From: Fragum whitleyi
Taxonomy: Eukaryota; Mollusca; Bivalvia; Cardiida; Cardiidae
Length of the DNA: 64,000 bases
NCBI GenBank assembly: GCA_948146395.1
Contig: OX411557.1
Coordinates: 32,280,077-32,344,076 of the forward strand
Direction of reading: 5' to 3'
A model generated the notes under the pieces. That model made no database searches, was not told where the DNA came from, and worked only from the letters and a program-made list of their open reading frames with translations. Positions 1 through 13,800 of this stretch are shown here, piece by piece. A program made the position numbers and the translations under genes. Position 1 is the first letter of the stretch. Each line of letters begins with the position of its first letter.

Positions 1-527
1 AAGGCCCCTTTTCCCATGATATGGCATGGATCCCTCCCATTTTAATAGGGTTCATCCTTGTGACCTGGCTAACATTCTGACCAAGTTTCATTAAGATTAG
101 GCCATATTTGTGGCCTCTAGAGAGTAAACAAGAAAATTGTCCTTAAGGCCCCTTTTCCCATGAAATGGCATGGATCCCTCCCATTTTCGATAGGGTTCAT
201 CCTTGTGACCTGGCCAACATTCTCACCAAGTTTCATGTAGATTATGCCATATTTGTGGCCTCTAGAGTGTAAACAAGAAAATTGTCAATAAGGCCCTTTT
301 TACCATGATATGGTATGGATCCTTCCCATTTTCAATAGGGTTCATCCTTGTGACCTGGCAAACATTCTGACCAAGTTTCATTAAGATTGGATGATATTTG
401 TGGCCTCTAGAGAGTAAACACTAAAATTGTTGACAACAAACCACGAACGACACAGGACGCACGACAGACGACGGACATTCAATGATCACAAAAGCTCACC
501 TTGAGCACGATGTGCTAAGGTGAGCTA
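1..527 (-). mobile_element. Helentron-like tandem-array element, 145-bp monomers (truncated by window edge)
   Basis: On the minus strand it begins at 527 with the palindrome AGCTCACCTTAGCAC and a short GTCGT-rich run. Then come three monomers starting near 290, 145 and 1 (period 145 bp), each with CTCTAGAGGCCACA and GAAACTTGGTCAGAATG. The same monomer core occurs in the + strand arrays at 24-25, 38-39 and 43 kb. Confidence 0.65.
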
Positions 528-528
528 A

Positions 529-1016
529 AAAAGGAGGACAATGATGGTCCTTAATCACTCACCTTTGTTTCTTTGTAATAATTGATAATTATCAAATTTT
601 CCAGCAAGTCATAATTTATGATTTGTTAAAGTGTAAACAAGAAAATTGTGACTAAGGCCCATTTCCCATGATATGGCACAGATCCTTCGGATTTTCAATA
701 GGGTGCATCCTTGTGACCTGACAAACATTCTGACAAAGTTTCATGATGATTGGACCATATTTGTGGCCTCTAGATTGTAAACGAGAAAATTGTCTTTTAG
801 GCCCCTTTTCCTGTGATATGCCATGGATCCTTCCCATTTTCAATAGGGTGAATCCTTGTGACCTGAAAAACATTCTGACAAAGTTTCATGATGATTGGTC
901 CATATTTGTGGCCTCCAAACTGTAAACACTTAAATTGTTGACGTCTGACGATGCACGACGGACATCCAATGATCACAAAAGGTCACCTTGAGCACAATGT
1001 GCTCAGGTGAGCTAAA
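529..1016 (-). mobile_element. Helentron-like element, complete, two 145-bp monomers
   Basis: Its 5' palindrome lies at 981-1014 (GTGCTC..GAGCAC). Two monomers start at 799 and 654. The 3' end reads GGTGAGTGATTAAGGACC, then a hairpin and T-run ending at 529. It abuts the 5' end of the element at 527, so the two lie head-to-tail. Confidence 0.65.
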
Positions 1017-1700
1017 AAAACTCAAAAGTATTCCACTCGGGAAACTCACAGTGAAACTGTACTGTAAATGAAAATCATGGTAGTCGATAAATCAATTGTC
1101 TTAATTTGGCAAATTATTGTCTAGTTGATGGGTTGACAGAAAAAAAAACGGTAAGACGAACAAGTCTCTATGCACGACCACCAATCCCTCTCATTCATTG
1201 CAAAATGCTATGTATGAGAATTCAGAAGATGGACTTCCAACAGTGCATTTAAGAGGGACTACTTTTGTGTAAACATCTATATGCTGTTTTGTTCTGACTA
1301 AAATATGCCATTTTGAATGCTTATTTTAAATAGGAGAATGTTATGTGATGGGGAATTAATCAAACTGATAATCTGCTGAAAGTAGAGCACCTCTGTTTTT
1401 TGGTATATTCACAAAAATAAGGCAAAAGAAGTGTAGCCATACCCATATACTCAATCATGGAGAGATGTGCACTTGTTTTTCTCTAACAGCTTTTAGCACA
1501 CCTGAGCACAGCTATCCTGAGATGAATTTCTGTCTTATAGGAATGTTTCGAGGCTGTCCAAAGTCAATGATGGTGGTACCACACTATAGTGGTTTGCCCA
1601 ATCTTTTTGAAACTTGCTGAAAATAGTTGTCTTGGTAATCAGGAGGAACTTGGTTGATTTTGGTAACTTTCCGAGACTTGTGTCTGCGGAATTGAGGTCT
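1017..1700. other. No gene seen; unassigned AT-rich DNA
   Basis: No open frame with gene-like content, no strong repeat and no RNA gene could be recognised here. Confidence 0.5.
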
Positions 1701-1704
1701 AAAT

Positions 1705-1985
1705 GACTATGTCGAGCTTGGCTAGCTCAATTGATAATGCATCAAACTGTCAATCTTCTGTCAATCTTCGTGAGTTAATTCAAATCTTGGCTTAGCTTAC
1801 TTTCATCAGGAATATGACAAATGTCATTTGTCTCTCACCAATGACTATGCATATAAATGTGAAGGGCAGCTGGCAGCGTGGATGAAATGTGTTTGTTCTG
1901 GTGTGAGAAATGACAGAAGGCACGGGTAGGCTCAACTGTTATAATCCTGAAAGTGGCTCAAACCCAAATCAATCACTCTTAATGA
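1705..1985 (+). mobile_element. Degenerate tRNA-derived SINE
   Basis: It begins with a decayed tRNA-like head (GGCTAGCTCAATTGATAATG), passes through the shared body TTTGTCTCTCACCAATG and GGTGTGAGAAAT, and ends near CAAATCAATCACTC. It matches the intact copy at 10836-11091 in block order but is much diverged. Confidence 0.6.
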
Positions 1986-2509
1986 CTCTTTCCACCACTC
2001 CTATTTTTAAAGTACTAATTGGGCTAAGTCTTTCTCAAACCTTTTTTTTGTGTAACACACAACCCTAACTTTATGTATTTAAAAAACATAATGAAAAAAA
2101 GTTTACGGCGTAAATCTTCTACAAATGGCATTGAATTGTATGGAATAAATAACTGAACATTATTGTCTTAAATTTCGCAATATAATGGTAAAGTGTGCAT
2201 GTGAAATAAATCAGAGTTGTTGTCCAATCTTTTTGTAATAAAAGACAAATTTATTACCAAATCCACTTCATGAATAGAAGAAAATCAATTTGGACTTCTG
2301 TACTTGTCAAGCTGAAAAGGAGCTTCTTGGATGGCAAATGTCATCCGATGGCATTTTGCATCAAATGTATTATCTAACTCCCAGTACTTCATTCGGGAAG
2401 TTGTCTGGACCTTTCTGTAAACAGGAAAGCACCCCAAATGTAAATATGAGTAAATTTGGGTCATTTCTTGGGTCATTTGGCTTCTAGCTTACAGTATTTT
2501 GGTGAATTT

Positions 2510-2630
2510 ACTTGAAGAAAAACAAATTCCTTTTAATGCTTTCTGTTTGTCTATGGAGATCGTTTTGGCATGTTGTAATTTGAAAACAAAATACAGTTAA
2601 AAACTGTGTTTTGTTTTCAAATCATAAAAT
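2510..2630. repeat. Hairpin element, copy 1
   Basis: The stem TTTGAAAACAAAATACAGT pairs with ACTGTGTTTTGTTTTCAAA around a few bases. The flank TGTCTATGGAGATCGTTTTG is shared with the inverted copy at 51420-51540. Probably a small foldback MITE. Confidence 0.6.
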
Positions 2631-3276
2631 GCCTTTTTTTTTAAATAATTTATTGATTTCTACTCAATATCATCTTGATGCTTGTTAGGTCCTGTAACTC
2701 ACTCGCAAAACAATGTGCTTTCATGGCTAGGCCTTTATTATTCCCTTAGGGTTAGTTCCATAGAATCTCTAAGGGGGCCGAATTGTCAGGTCTTAACACA
2801 TTCCTGTACATTTCAAGAAATGTCACATGTCTCTTTCTTTACACTTCAGGAAATATAATTGTCAAAATGTATCCTTTTCCAATAATATCTGCTACAGCAA
2901 AGTTTCATATCAAATTGCAGCCACTATTATGTTTACTGCATCTGAGAATTTTGATCTATAAACCTGGCAATGCATTTAACATTTCCTACAATTTTACATA
3001 TTTGCAAGGAAGACTCAGGATCAGAATGTTCAGCACTAAATCTGATGATGTCTTCTCTATGCATCAGGTGTAGATGGCCAGTGGCTGAAATTTTCAGCAA
3101 ATATTCTTCATATATTTGAAGTGTCAGGCAAAAAGGCACCCTCTTGGAACTCCGTCAAATTAATATTTGAAACAGAGATTCCTTCTAGTACAGGTCAACG
3201 GGAATTACGATTTTCAAAATTTCTTAGGAAGTTAGAATGTAGATTCAGAAAATTAGCAAGGATTTAAAAGTTACAT

Positions 3277-3445
3277 TAACCCTAGTGAGTCTGCACTTTC
3301 TGTTACTCTAAGGGTCGGCAATTTACCTACTACCAAGATGGCCCCTTTTTGCCTGATGGGTCACAATTATTGTGTATGTTCAAGCTGCTCAATGTCTGTG
3401 CAAACACACAGGCTCATTTAATGTGACCCATCACACAAAATGGTT
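3277..3445 (+). repeat. Degenerate dispersed repeat
   Basis: Blocks such as CCTAGTGAGTCTGC, CCAAGATGGCCCC and TGATGGGTCACAA recur at about 6060-6320, 14420-14460, 15155-15240 and 32130-32230. Ends are unclear. Probably an old MITE family. Confidence 0.4.
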
Positions 3446-3518
3446 CTATCTAGGAATTCTATTAATTAAATATCTGAGTGAGTGAGCCACTGCCCCCCTC
3501 TCAGGGACATGAAATTCA

Positions 3519-3622
3519 ATGTCTGTATTCAAGTGATTGAGAGAATGTTTGTATTCAAGTAATTGAGAGAATGTCTGTATTTAAGTGGTCAAGAGAGTGT
3601 CTGTATTCAAGTGATACTAAAC
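3519..3622 (+). repeat. 26-bp minisatellite, four copies
   Basis: Units ATGTCTGTATTCAAGTGATT plus six bases start at 3519, 3545, 3571 and 3597, spaced exactly 26 bp, with a few substitutions. Confidence 0.75.
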
Positions 3623-5290
3623 TGAATTTTAAATAAGAATAAACAAAGGGTTATAAATAGTTACATATTCAGTTGTTAACATAAATACTATTCTCAGTAT
3701 GGTAAGGGTTTCTAATATGAATAGCAGATTGAATTCATATAAAGATAGATCTAACCAAAACTAATCCAATATTTATCATGTTTTCTGCCAATCTCTTGTC
3801 TCAGGAGAATAATGTGGAAACATAACTTCCTCCTCATGAATTAGGTTCCCTTTTTTTAAAGGGGGGGGGGGGGGGGGCTAAGGTATTCATCCAGTGGTTA
3901 TCTCAATAAATCTGTGATTGACTCTAGCAATTGATGCTGATCTAAAATCTTTATATCTAAATGAAACCCTATATTGTTGGAACTCATTTGAATTGTTTCA
4001 ACAAGACAATGGTTGGTTTGAATCTAGGCTCCGCCTATTGTCATTCAAGGTATGTCACTGAGCAATGCATTTCAAAGCCCTATTTTCAACATTATAACAC
4101 TGAAGAACTATAGGCATTCAATACTTGCATTGAAATTTGAAATAAGAAAATTAAGGGGAATATCCTTTATTTGAAATGAAAGGGCAAAGATTTCTTGTAC
4201 ATTCTGCATTTCTATACAGTAAGGAATTTGTTCTATGCAGCCCCTTGGGTAAGAAATAGTTGTAGAATGAAGCTTGTAATATTTAAGCCTTCTTTTAGCG
4301 TTTTTTTTTTTTTTTTCTATTAATGAGAATCATTAATTTTCTTGGGTGTTTAAGTATTAAGAAGATTAAAATACACACTGGGTAATACAAAACATGTCAT
4401 CATTTGACATGATTTATCTGTATCTTATTTCCAGCTTGCACAGTTTTACAAAAAGCAGGCTTCACGAGAGAAGTTTTTGTAACTATAAAAATTTTAGACT
4501 GGTCTAGCTAGATTCGGTGATTGTTTGCGATAATGAAATGTTAAAAGGTATGCATGTATATACATTGTTGAAATGATGGTTGATATGCCTAAATACGTGG
4601 GTTTTCTCTTATCCATGGCTACTAAAAATCATTAAATGTGAAAGAAATATTTTTGGTAAAAGTGTCAATTGTGTCAAAGAATTTTCCTCTTTTCTCCTGC
4701 AATATTTTCCCAAGTCACAGCAAAATCTGGGATGGTGAGTGGGATGCATTTCTGTTTATTCATCATTGTCACCATAGCAAATCCCCAAAAGAGCTTTCCC
4801 CATAGAAGAGGGTTTGTTTCAACAGGGATAGTGCAAGGATACATGACAAAACTACTGCTGAGGTTTGCTATGGCTCTTCAATGTGCTCGGTGTAAAGCAC
4901 CAACTCACAGGGCATCTCTTTCACACATCTAATTTGAAAGACAAATTATGCAAGCCTGGGAATCAAACATGCGATCAACCTTTAAGTATTTTGTAATGCA
5001 GTACTGTTCCAACTGAGTTTATCAAGTTTGACAGAAAAAAGTCTAGGGAATGCACTAGACAGGCTTAAATAGATTTTTGAATGTAACATTCAAGTTCAAT
5101 ATACCACAAAAAATAATATAAAGTTCACCTCTGCTAGGTTTCATAGAAATCCGGGATGGTCCTTTTTGTGTAAAAACTTATACATTATTTTAATAGAAAT
5201 TCATATTTCTGAAAAAAAGCAAAGGAACACTTGAGGGATTTGTTGTTTTTTTTTGGTTTTTTGTGTGTTCTTTCTTAAAAAAACACAATT
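3623..5290. other. No gene seen; AT-rich with a poly-G tract
   Basis: Apart from a G-run near 3859-3877, a T-run near 4302 and a hairpin remnant near 3970-4015 (CTCATTTGAATTGTTTC), nothing gene-like was found. Confidence 0.45.
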
Positions 5291-5905
5291 TATTCAATAT
5301 TGAATAGGGAGGGCACTATTATTAGAGGAAATATGGTATATGGTTACCCTGAGGTTACCACATAGCTTTTGTTACCCAATTGGACCTTACTGGGCCTTGA
5401 ATGTTTGGGATCAGTTTGAATTGTTTCATGGTGAGCATTATACTTTAGGAAAAGCAGAAATTTTACAAATAATCTCTTCTTTTCTTTCATTAGAAAAATT
5501 TCTTCTATTTTTATGATATATCTATACTTCAGAATTAAAAGGGGTCTCTTTGATACTTCATTGGAGAAGATTCAACTCTCATCATGACAATTATTGTATT
5601 TCTCCTTATTATTGCTCTCAGGAGCTTAAATTAATATACAAAACATGAAAAATCAGAGGATCAGCTTTGTATACTCATTTCTGAAGTAAAATTTCTATCA
5701 AATTGATGCTTTTTTTGTGTTTTTCCTTTTAATTTGAGATTTATTTTCTCCAAATAAGACTTAAAATAATTGTTCAAATTAATTTAATGCTTATGAAATT
5801 CTTAAAATTTAGTTATTTTTAATAACAACTGGAATTGATATATATAGCATAGATTATAGGAGCTAACTGTTGGGGAGGGTGCTTTTATAAGAGGAAACAC
5901 AGTAC
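5290..5905. repeat. Two ends of a dispersed element (GGGAGGG-type)
   Basis: AATAGGGAGGGCACTATTAT (5305) and GGGGAGGGTGCTTTTATAAG (5873) are diverged copies of one terminus also seen inverted at 11338-11375. Both lie in the same orientation, so this may be two solo pieces. Confidence 0.35.
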
Positions 5906-5962
5906 CGGGTTCCTACAGATCCCTACCTCTTTCATGTATAATTTGATCATAAACTGAGCTTG

Positions 5963-6027
5963 GTAAATCTATGGCTCAGTGCAAAACAGTTGTAACTGCC
6001 TATAAACAAATAGGCAGTTACAACTCT
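5963..6027. repeat. Hairpin with 26-bp arms
   Basis: CAGTTGTAACTGCCTAT pairs with ATAGGCAGTTACAACT, and flanking GTGCAAAA pairs with TTTTGCAC. Related partial sequences occur at 7936-7980, 8350-8447 and 37215-37258. Confidence 0.65.
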
Positions 6028-6199
6028 TTTGCACTTAGCTATCCAAATGATAAACTCTTCTTTTTTAATAAATGTCACCCATCAGGCCATCACACAAAAA
6101 GGGACCATCCGGGAAGTGTGAACCCTAGTCAGACTGCACAATCTGCTAGGATTGACCAGGGTTGTGACTTTTCAAAAATACTGAATTTCTGGATTTAGG

Positions 6200-7736
6200 A
6201 ATGAGTTTTCTATTGCCCCATGTAATTATTTCCAAAATTCATCTTCTGGTTGACATACCCTGGATCTGATCCTATCTCAAAACTATTTATGTTATGGAGT
6301 TCCAAGATGGTCCTTTTTCATGTGACAGATCAAAAATTCATAACTATAGACCATTTAGTCAGAAGACAGGTGAGAAAGTCAGCTACTTGGTAATTAAGTA
6401 GAGTAATTTAAGTGTTTTATCTTGAGGCCTTTCAACTTGACTGACATAAAACAACACAAATATACAGGACACAGTTTCAGTGGTATAGTTAAGTTTTTGT
6501 GGACTTTTTGTGAAAAAAAGTGATATTCTTGTGTGATTTCAACCATTATATATAACCCAAATATTTTGACCTTGTAAGAAACTCTTGTAAAAAGAGTAAC
6601 TGAAGAATTTTCAGTTGGAAACCAAACTGTACATGGTCTATCTGTAGATAGAATGTTTTGGTAATTGTGTATCAAGTTAATTCACCCCAAAAAGACAACT
6701 TACTCATTAATAATATTTCAGATTAATCAAAGAGATAAAAGAAATTGTCATGATCAGTTGTTTGCTAAAAGCTTGAAAATTGATGTCAAATATTATTTGT
6801 TGCGACAAGCATGTCAAGCAATTTCGCCTTTTTTCTTTGTATTCAAGACTGTTCTATAATACTGGTAGGTGTATTTGTCTCGGTCATATCAATACATATT
6901 GAATTAATGAAATCAACAAATAATTTTACAGTTATTCAAAAGTCCTTAAAAAATCTTTAAAAAAAATTATAAAACAAAATGTTGAAAATCATATAAACTT
7001 CGTGCATTCTTATATCTTACCTTAGGGGGTCCTCTAAAACATCATTTGCAGCCAGTTTTGAATTGTCCCTTCGGTGGCCGCTATTGACAGTTTTGACTGT
7101 ATATGGTTTGTCAAGATGAGTTTAATTTAAAAGCTTTTGTCAAAATGTATCACATTCTTTTGTGTATTGATTATTTCTAATTTTCTGATACTAGGATTTA
7201 AGAGCCGTCAGGATTAGTTCAGTCAATTAAAGAAACCTTAATCAAGAAACCTTTAGATATCTAGCACTTAAAAGAAGTTTTATGGTAAAAGAGTCAGATA
7301 ATACAAACTGTGCAGTTGACATAAACTTTAAATTACAACGATAAGAGATAGTGTAATGCTGCACATTGAAAATGCAGTAAATTCTTATTTCATCTAAGTA
7401 TCAGATATAGTTTTCACTCCTTTGCATTATTTATTCAGCTTTAACTTCAATTTTATGGACTGTATTAGGGAGATGTAAATAACTATCATTGATTCAGAAC
7501 TAGTCGATACATAGTAACTAACAAAAGCAGTTTTGTTCTCTGCCTTAGTCGGATTACCACTTGAAATAAACTTGAATGGAGGAGCGTAAATTCATTTGTT
7601 AAAAGTATTTTACACACTTTCTGTAATGAAAGAAGCTGTGAACTCCAGTGTGTTGTTAATAAAATAAATTGGGATTTATTAGAAGAAAAAAATCGGGATT
7701 TATTAGATGTTGTGATAAAATTGTGAAGAAGCAAGC
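6200..7736. other. Upstream region of the arrestin gene
   Basis: No coding signal. A 5' UTR or promoter must lie here or further upstream if 7737 is the true start, but I see no clear TATA box, CpG cluster or other core element that decides it. Confidence 0.3.
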
Positions 7737-7848
7737 ATGATTCCTAAATTGGAGATACAATTAACAGACCTAAAGGATGTTTATTTTCCAGGAGATAAAT
7801 TGGATGGTTTTGTGTGTCTGGAAGTTCCTCAAGACTGTGCAATAAGGG
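7737..7848 (+). CDS. Arrestin gene exon 1 (start codon)
   Basis: The ATG at 7737 opens MIPKLEIQLTDLKDVYFPGD, the first strands of an arrestin N domain with the family's Y-x-PGD-x-L-x-G pattern. An in-frame TAA at 7716-7718 rules out an upstream extension in this exon. The exon ends in phase 1 at G|GTAGGT (donor GT at 7849). Codons 1-37 are complete and Gly38 is split across the intron. Confidence 0.82.
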
Positions 7849-10800
7849 GTAGGTTATTTATTTTATATTTTTAATCAAATGCTATCTAAAGTATTCATTT
7901 ATTTATTTTCATTTTGAGGGACCATGCAGTGAATTGCTGTTGTAAGTGCCTATAAATATTACAATACTTTTGTGCATTTGCAAACAACAAAATGTTCTCA
8001 GAAAAAACAAGTTATAATAATTATTCTGGTAAATGGGAGGTCAAGGCCATAACTTGAAAATTCAAATATTTCTTATTATGACTCTTTGTCTATAATATGT
8101 ATGCTCTTTGATTGTTTTCCTTATAATTTGCAACTATAGTTCTTTGAATAATAAAATCATAACAATATGAGGTACATAGGTCATAGAAAAGGTCAAGGTC
8201 GATTTTGGAGATACCTCACATCTAAATCCAAAAACAATGTTTATTAAAGCAAAATTATGGTCGAAGGTAAGTTTAATTGTACTTTCTTCATCAAAGATTC
8301 AGGTTTGTCCAATTTCACAGGTGTCAAATATTTTCTGGTTCAAATTTGTAGGCGGGGTGCCTATAAAAGTGTACCATAATATTTTTGTACCAACCCCTAA
8401 AACTGCCTATAAAAGTGTACTATAATATTTTTGCACCAACCCCAAAAACTGTTCTCTACCTACATGAATGGATGGACCACTGTAATTTAGTATGTTACAT
8501 TGAAGGTCATTCTGGAAGTAAAAAGGTGTTGATTGATGTAACCTTTCATTAAAAAAACAACATGGAATGGATTTTATTGTCTCATCACTCATAACAGTAT
8601 GAAAACAATGTGATTTTTTTCAAAATCTCAAATCATTCTAACGGCTGCAACTGCTACACAAAATATTCAATAATTATATTGGCTGATATGGATATCAAAG
8701 TGCCAGATTGGTCCAAAAAGTAATGCAGTTCTCTTTGTAGAATATATAACAAAGTATTGTAGGGAGGTAGTGGAACATAGCTTATTTTGTTCAAAAACAC
8801 TAAAATCGTTCAAAACTTGTCTAGCTTATTAAACACTAATTCAATTTCATTCCAAAATATCTCTCCTTGTCTGATTTCATGATGTCCCTCAAATCACACT
8901 TAATTCACCAGAATAGTCTATAAGATTCTCTTGAACATAAAACAGCTACAGTCTGGTCAGGCAAACTCATTTTAACCCTTGTTATGCTGAATTAAAATCC
9001 TCTTTCAGAATTGCACTCATATCAAAGTACTGAAAGCCCTAGGATCCAAGGGTGTACTGGGTAATCTTTCTTTTTGAAGATTAAATTCACTTACAACTCT
9101 GCCTTGAAAAGGGACAAACAGATGGTGTTGACTAAGATCTTTAGCTATAACTCCTGTCAAAACAGGAATGTTCCGGGTTCAGCATGACAAGGGTTAACAT
9201 TGAGATTTAATTTTTTTAATGAAATCTGAGATTGGATTAGGTCAAACCATGCTTGACTTTAATGTCAAAATATTTACAATTGGCACCCTAATGAGAAAAA
9301 ATCTTTTATACTTTATTCCCTTCAGTTTTATTTGCATAGTCATAAATCTTTCTGTATAAGGGCTTTATATGTTCTTATATGGCTTTATTAAGGTTCAGGT
9401 AAAATGGTGGTATCTTATTATCAAACTTGAATTAGCACAAGTTACTGTAGTCTAAATTTCCAAATGAGGAACAACCTCTCATGAAAATGCATCTGTTAGC
9501 TGAAAATCTAATTCAAAGTTGATTTCAAAATCGTAACAATTACAGCTTGAATTTTTTATCACGCAATAAATTTTCTTAAATCAAAATTGAAAAAAAGGAG
9601 TGAAATATTATCATTATGACAACATTAAAACCCTTAATGTCATGTTGAACCTATAAAAAATTCCTGCTTTGGCATGAGGCAAAGACAAAGATCAGCCTGC
9701 ACATAAGTGCAGTCTGACCTCAGTCTCTACCACCAGATTTGCCATTGAAACTAGAGAAATATGAAAATCTTAATTTCAACAATTCATACTGACTCTCAAT
9801 TAGTTTGCCCAGTGTTTTCAGCACTTTGATTTGGAATGCAGTTTTTATCTGGAATTTATTCAGCATGACAAGGGTTGATAAATTCCAGTAGCTTTGCCTT
9901 TAAACACTTTAGAAGGAAAGGGTCAGGTTTTGCTACTGAAAAATTTGTTTACTTATTTCATATTTGCTAAATATAAACAGAATAAATCTAGCCTTTTCAA
10001 AGTTCATACTGTTCTGTATTTGTCAATTCCATGTTTGGATTTGACAAAATTGATTTGATTATAAAGTTTTTCATTGTATTGAATTTACTCAAGCTAAAGT
10101 TGGAAGCCTCAAAAAAAAAATTGCATGCTGAATTTAGTCATTTTTCATTACAATCTGTTGCAGAATAATTATATTTGTAATTTTACTTAATATTTCTGTG
10201 AAGTAAAAAAATAATTCTATGCATTGGGGACAAACTGTTTGATACAGAGAAGAGTGAAAGAGCATGTGATAAGCAGGGTATAATTTGAGCCTGCGCGTGA
10301 CATTTCCAACAATTTGACATATGCCTACGGGGCATTATTGAGCATCATAGAAAGCTATATAATCCAAATAGAAGATTGCCTGGCTTGAGACCCTATCTAT
10401 ATACAATGTGCACAGTGCAGACGATGGTCAAACTGTGCCGATGCACAGGCTGGCCAGAGTCATTGCTTGGTACGCTTTTGAAATTGTTGGAAATGTCACA
10501 GACAGGCTCATTTGAAAGGAGTTTGCACAGTTTTGTGATCCTTGGTATCCCATGCAATATGAACAGATATAGTTCAAGAAATGTTCATTGATTTATACTC
10601 TCCAATTAATAATAAGCTCTTAACCACATCCTTAATTTTTTAAAAGACTTAACAAAAGTGTCACAAAAAGAGGCCACTGTGACCAAGCTGCAGGTGCTTG
10701 ATTTGTGGTGCACAATAGTAAAAAAATTTAGTTGAAAATAAGGGTCATAATTTGTACAATGAAACACTGTGAATGACTCCCCTTGATAGTATGTCTTGTG

Positions 10801-13800
10801 ATATAGAAAACATTTACCATATTCTAAGCAAATGTAGCCGCCGTCATAGTGCAGTTGGTAGCGCGTCGGACTGTCAATCAAGAGGTCACTCGTTCTTTCT
10901 GACTATTTGTCTCTCACCAATGGATTGATAATCGTAGACCTATGTGAGATAGTAGCTGGAGGCTAGGAAAGGATGTAATGGTAGTACTGGCGTGAGAAAT
11001 ACCTGGGGAATCCATTGTTAGGCGCTCCAGCCGCCACAATATAACTGAAAAAAATGTTGAAAGCGGCGTTAAACCCCATTCAATCAATCAATCTAAGCAA
11101 ATGTCTTCTATATCATCTTTATATATATTGCCAAGGTTTAAGTTTGACATACCATCAACTCCAACACCTACACCTTGAACTACACCTAACGGGGTACATG
11201 GACAGAAAGAGGGTGATGGCCACTTCCAAAACAGCTGTCAGAGCTGAATTACCATGCTGAATTCAAATTTTGTTTCATACAGATTGCCAAATTATTGGAC
11301 ATTTAACCAGTCTGGCTAAAGTTTGCCTCATAGGAACTACCGTATTTTATCTAATAACAGCGCCCTCCCTATTAGTAGCATTCCTACATTTTTTACTAAG
11401 AAAACCCACTTCAAATACCCACCTAAATTTTAGGAACTATTTGGAACTTCTTCTTAAAGTTGATATTAATTTCCTTTAAACAATCATTTGTTTAGAGGAA
11501 ATTCACCTAAAATTAAAGGGAAAAGGGCATAAAAGACATCAATTTTAATGATTTTTTTTTTAAATAAGAAAATGCACACTAAATAAAAGCTCCCTGACCA
11601 TGTCATGTCATATAGCTCCCGGGAGGGTTCATTATGAAAAATATGGTAGGTTAAAAGCAGATAGTGTAGGTTAAGGTCATACTGTACTTTTGTGCAGGAT
11701 GGACTTGATCTAAACTATCATCCAAAGCTTTGTCTACAACTAGAATATATCATGAACAGCATGATTTGGCTTTAGTGAATTTAATTTGAAGCTGTTTTTA
11801 AAAATAGCTTTTTTGACTCACTAGTTTTAAGGGTCCTTTCATGAATTTTCGTCTGTCTGAAGTATCATGAATTGTTTACCAGAGCCTTGGGATTCTTATA
11901 CTTACATGCTTAGTTCTTAAATATTCAAAGTTTGTTAACTTAAGAACTGTCATGCTGAACCCTGAATATTCCTGCCTTTGCAGGAGCTATAGACAAACAT
12001 CAGCCTGCACATATGTGCAGTCTGATTTTTGTCTATACCACCTGTTTTTCCTTTTGAAACCAGAAAAGCTTAACAAATTTAATTTTTAATATGAGTACTG
12101 ATTGACATAAAGTACATCCTGTGCTAAGAGCACTTTAATTTTGTAGCCATTTTGCAAAGAATTTTTATTCAGAGTGACTAGGGTTAAGAACTGTCACCAA
12201 TTTCACAATTCTATATATATTCTGGTTTCAAATTTGCGCTAATGAAGGGGTTGACATGAGAAGTAAGGAAATTGCTAGGGCACACAGTCCTAATGTTCAT
12301 GAACAGTTAATGAATGTTATTAATAATTAATTGTGAGCTTTTCTTGAGTTACTTAAAAGATCTCATTGTAAGCTTTCGCATTCCAAGACAGTTTTGTTTT
12401 CCAGGACAAACTATAAGTTTAGAAGGAAATAACATCTTCTGATTTCAAAATTTAAAAGGAAAGGATATTTAACTCAAATCCTATCTTATATGTAAATGGA
12501 GATTCTTTAATAAAATTTTAAATTTCTGTATGAATAATTTTGTCATAAACTCACAATTCTTACATTATTGCCTGCTGAGAGATTTGATATTGTTGATGTT
12601 ATTCTAAAACCTCAAAACTGCAGCTTAATCAAAGCTGTAGATGCAAGGTTTTCGAATAACGACAATAAAGTCATATTGTTCTTTAAGTTCTTTAACCTTT
12701 TTACATAAGGGACAATGTATAGGTTGTGAAATAAACAAGAGCGCCGCCTAAGGGTGCCTACGCTCGGCTGTAGAGTGCTGGATGGTGGGAAAAAATCTTA
12801 GTCGAAAAAGGGGCATAATTTGCACAAAATGCATCTAGAGTTATCCCCCTTGATAGCATAGTTTGCTCTTTTGATGGTGAACATGTGTGCCAAGTTTCAA
12901 GTGAATGCCTTCAGTAGAACCAGAGATATAACAAAATCTCAAAGTTTTCGCATGACGACGACAACGATGACGACAACGTCACGACGACACAGAGGCTATA
13001 GCAATACCTCGGGTTTTCTCCGAAAACAGCTGTGTTAAAAATGACAAATTAATGATTTAAATACTAAGTTGCCCCTAAATGCTTCTGAATTAAAATTTTG
13101 ATTCAAACAAATAGAAAATTTTCTGAATAATTCTACTAATGTAGCTGACATTTTCCAATCAAGACTAAGTAGAAAGCAGGGAGTGAAGGCTAAGATTAGA
13201 CTGCATGTCTGTGTAGATTGATCTTAGTCAATTCTCTTTGTCAAAACTTTGTGTATTGCATGAACATGTGGAAAACAACATGACAAGCCTGAAAATATGC
13301 ACATATAAAACTTTTTTAGACTCATACAATACAAAATGCTTCATAAATCAAAAATACAACCAAAATATAGGTCCAAAAGATTTTAGGACTTCAATATCTC
13401 CATTCAAATTCTGACTGTAATTGTTGCATTTATTGCAAAACTATTTTAGATCTGCTTATAAACAATATGCCTACAAATAACATAAATCTAGTTATCAATT
13501 TGATAAATGAAGTATTTATGGCAACTGCAGTAAATCATTGTGGAAGTCAGACTGCAGATGGTTATGCGCTAATTTATTTCTTGGGTAAATTATCTTTGCA
13601 CAGAAGAAAAAGTTAATTTTCACTTGTTGCAATATTTCTTGTTTTTTTCTATTAGACATCTTTTCCATTTTCCTTTTTAGTTATTATTTGCTAATTATGC
13701 AACTTTACATTTGGGATCAGTCTTAAACTTGTAAGCTTGGTAGTGGATCAGTACAGAATCTCACTTTACAAATACATCCTATTATTATTATCATAGTTGC

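Noticed and set aside
10845..10915. A possible tRNA gene
   Set aside because: The tRNA-like head is followed by a SINE body and (AATC)n tail and flanked by target duplications. The B box is decayed and a full cloverleaf is not evident.
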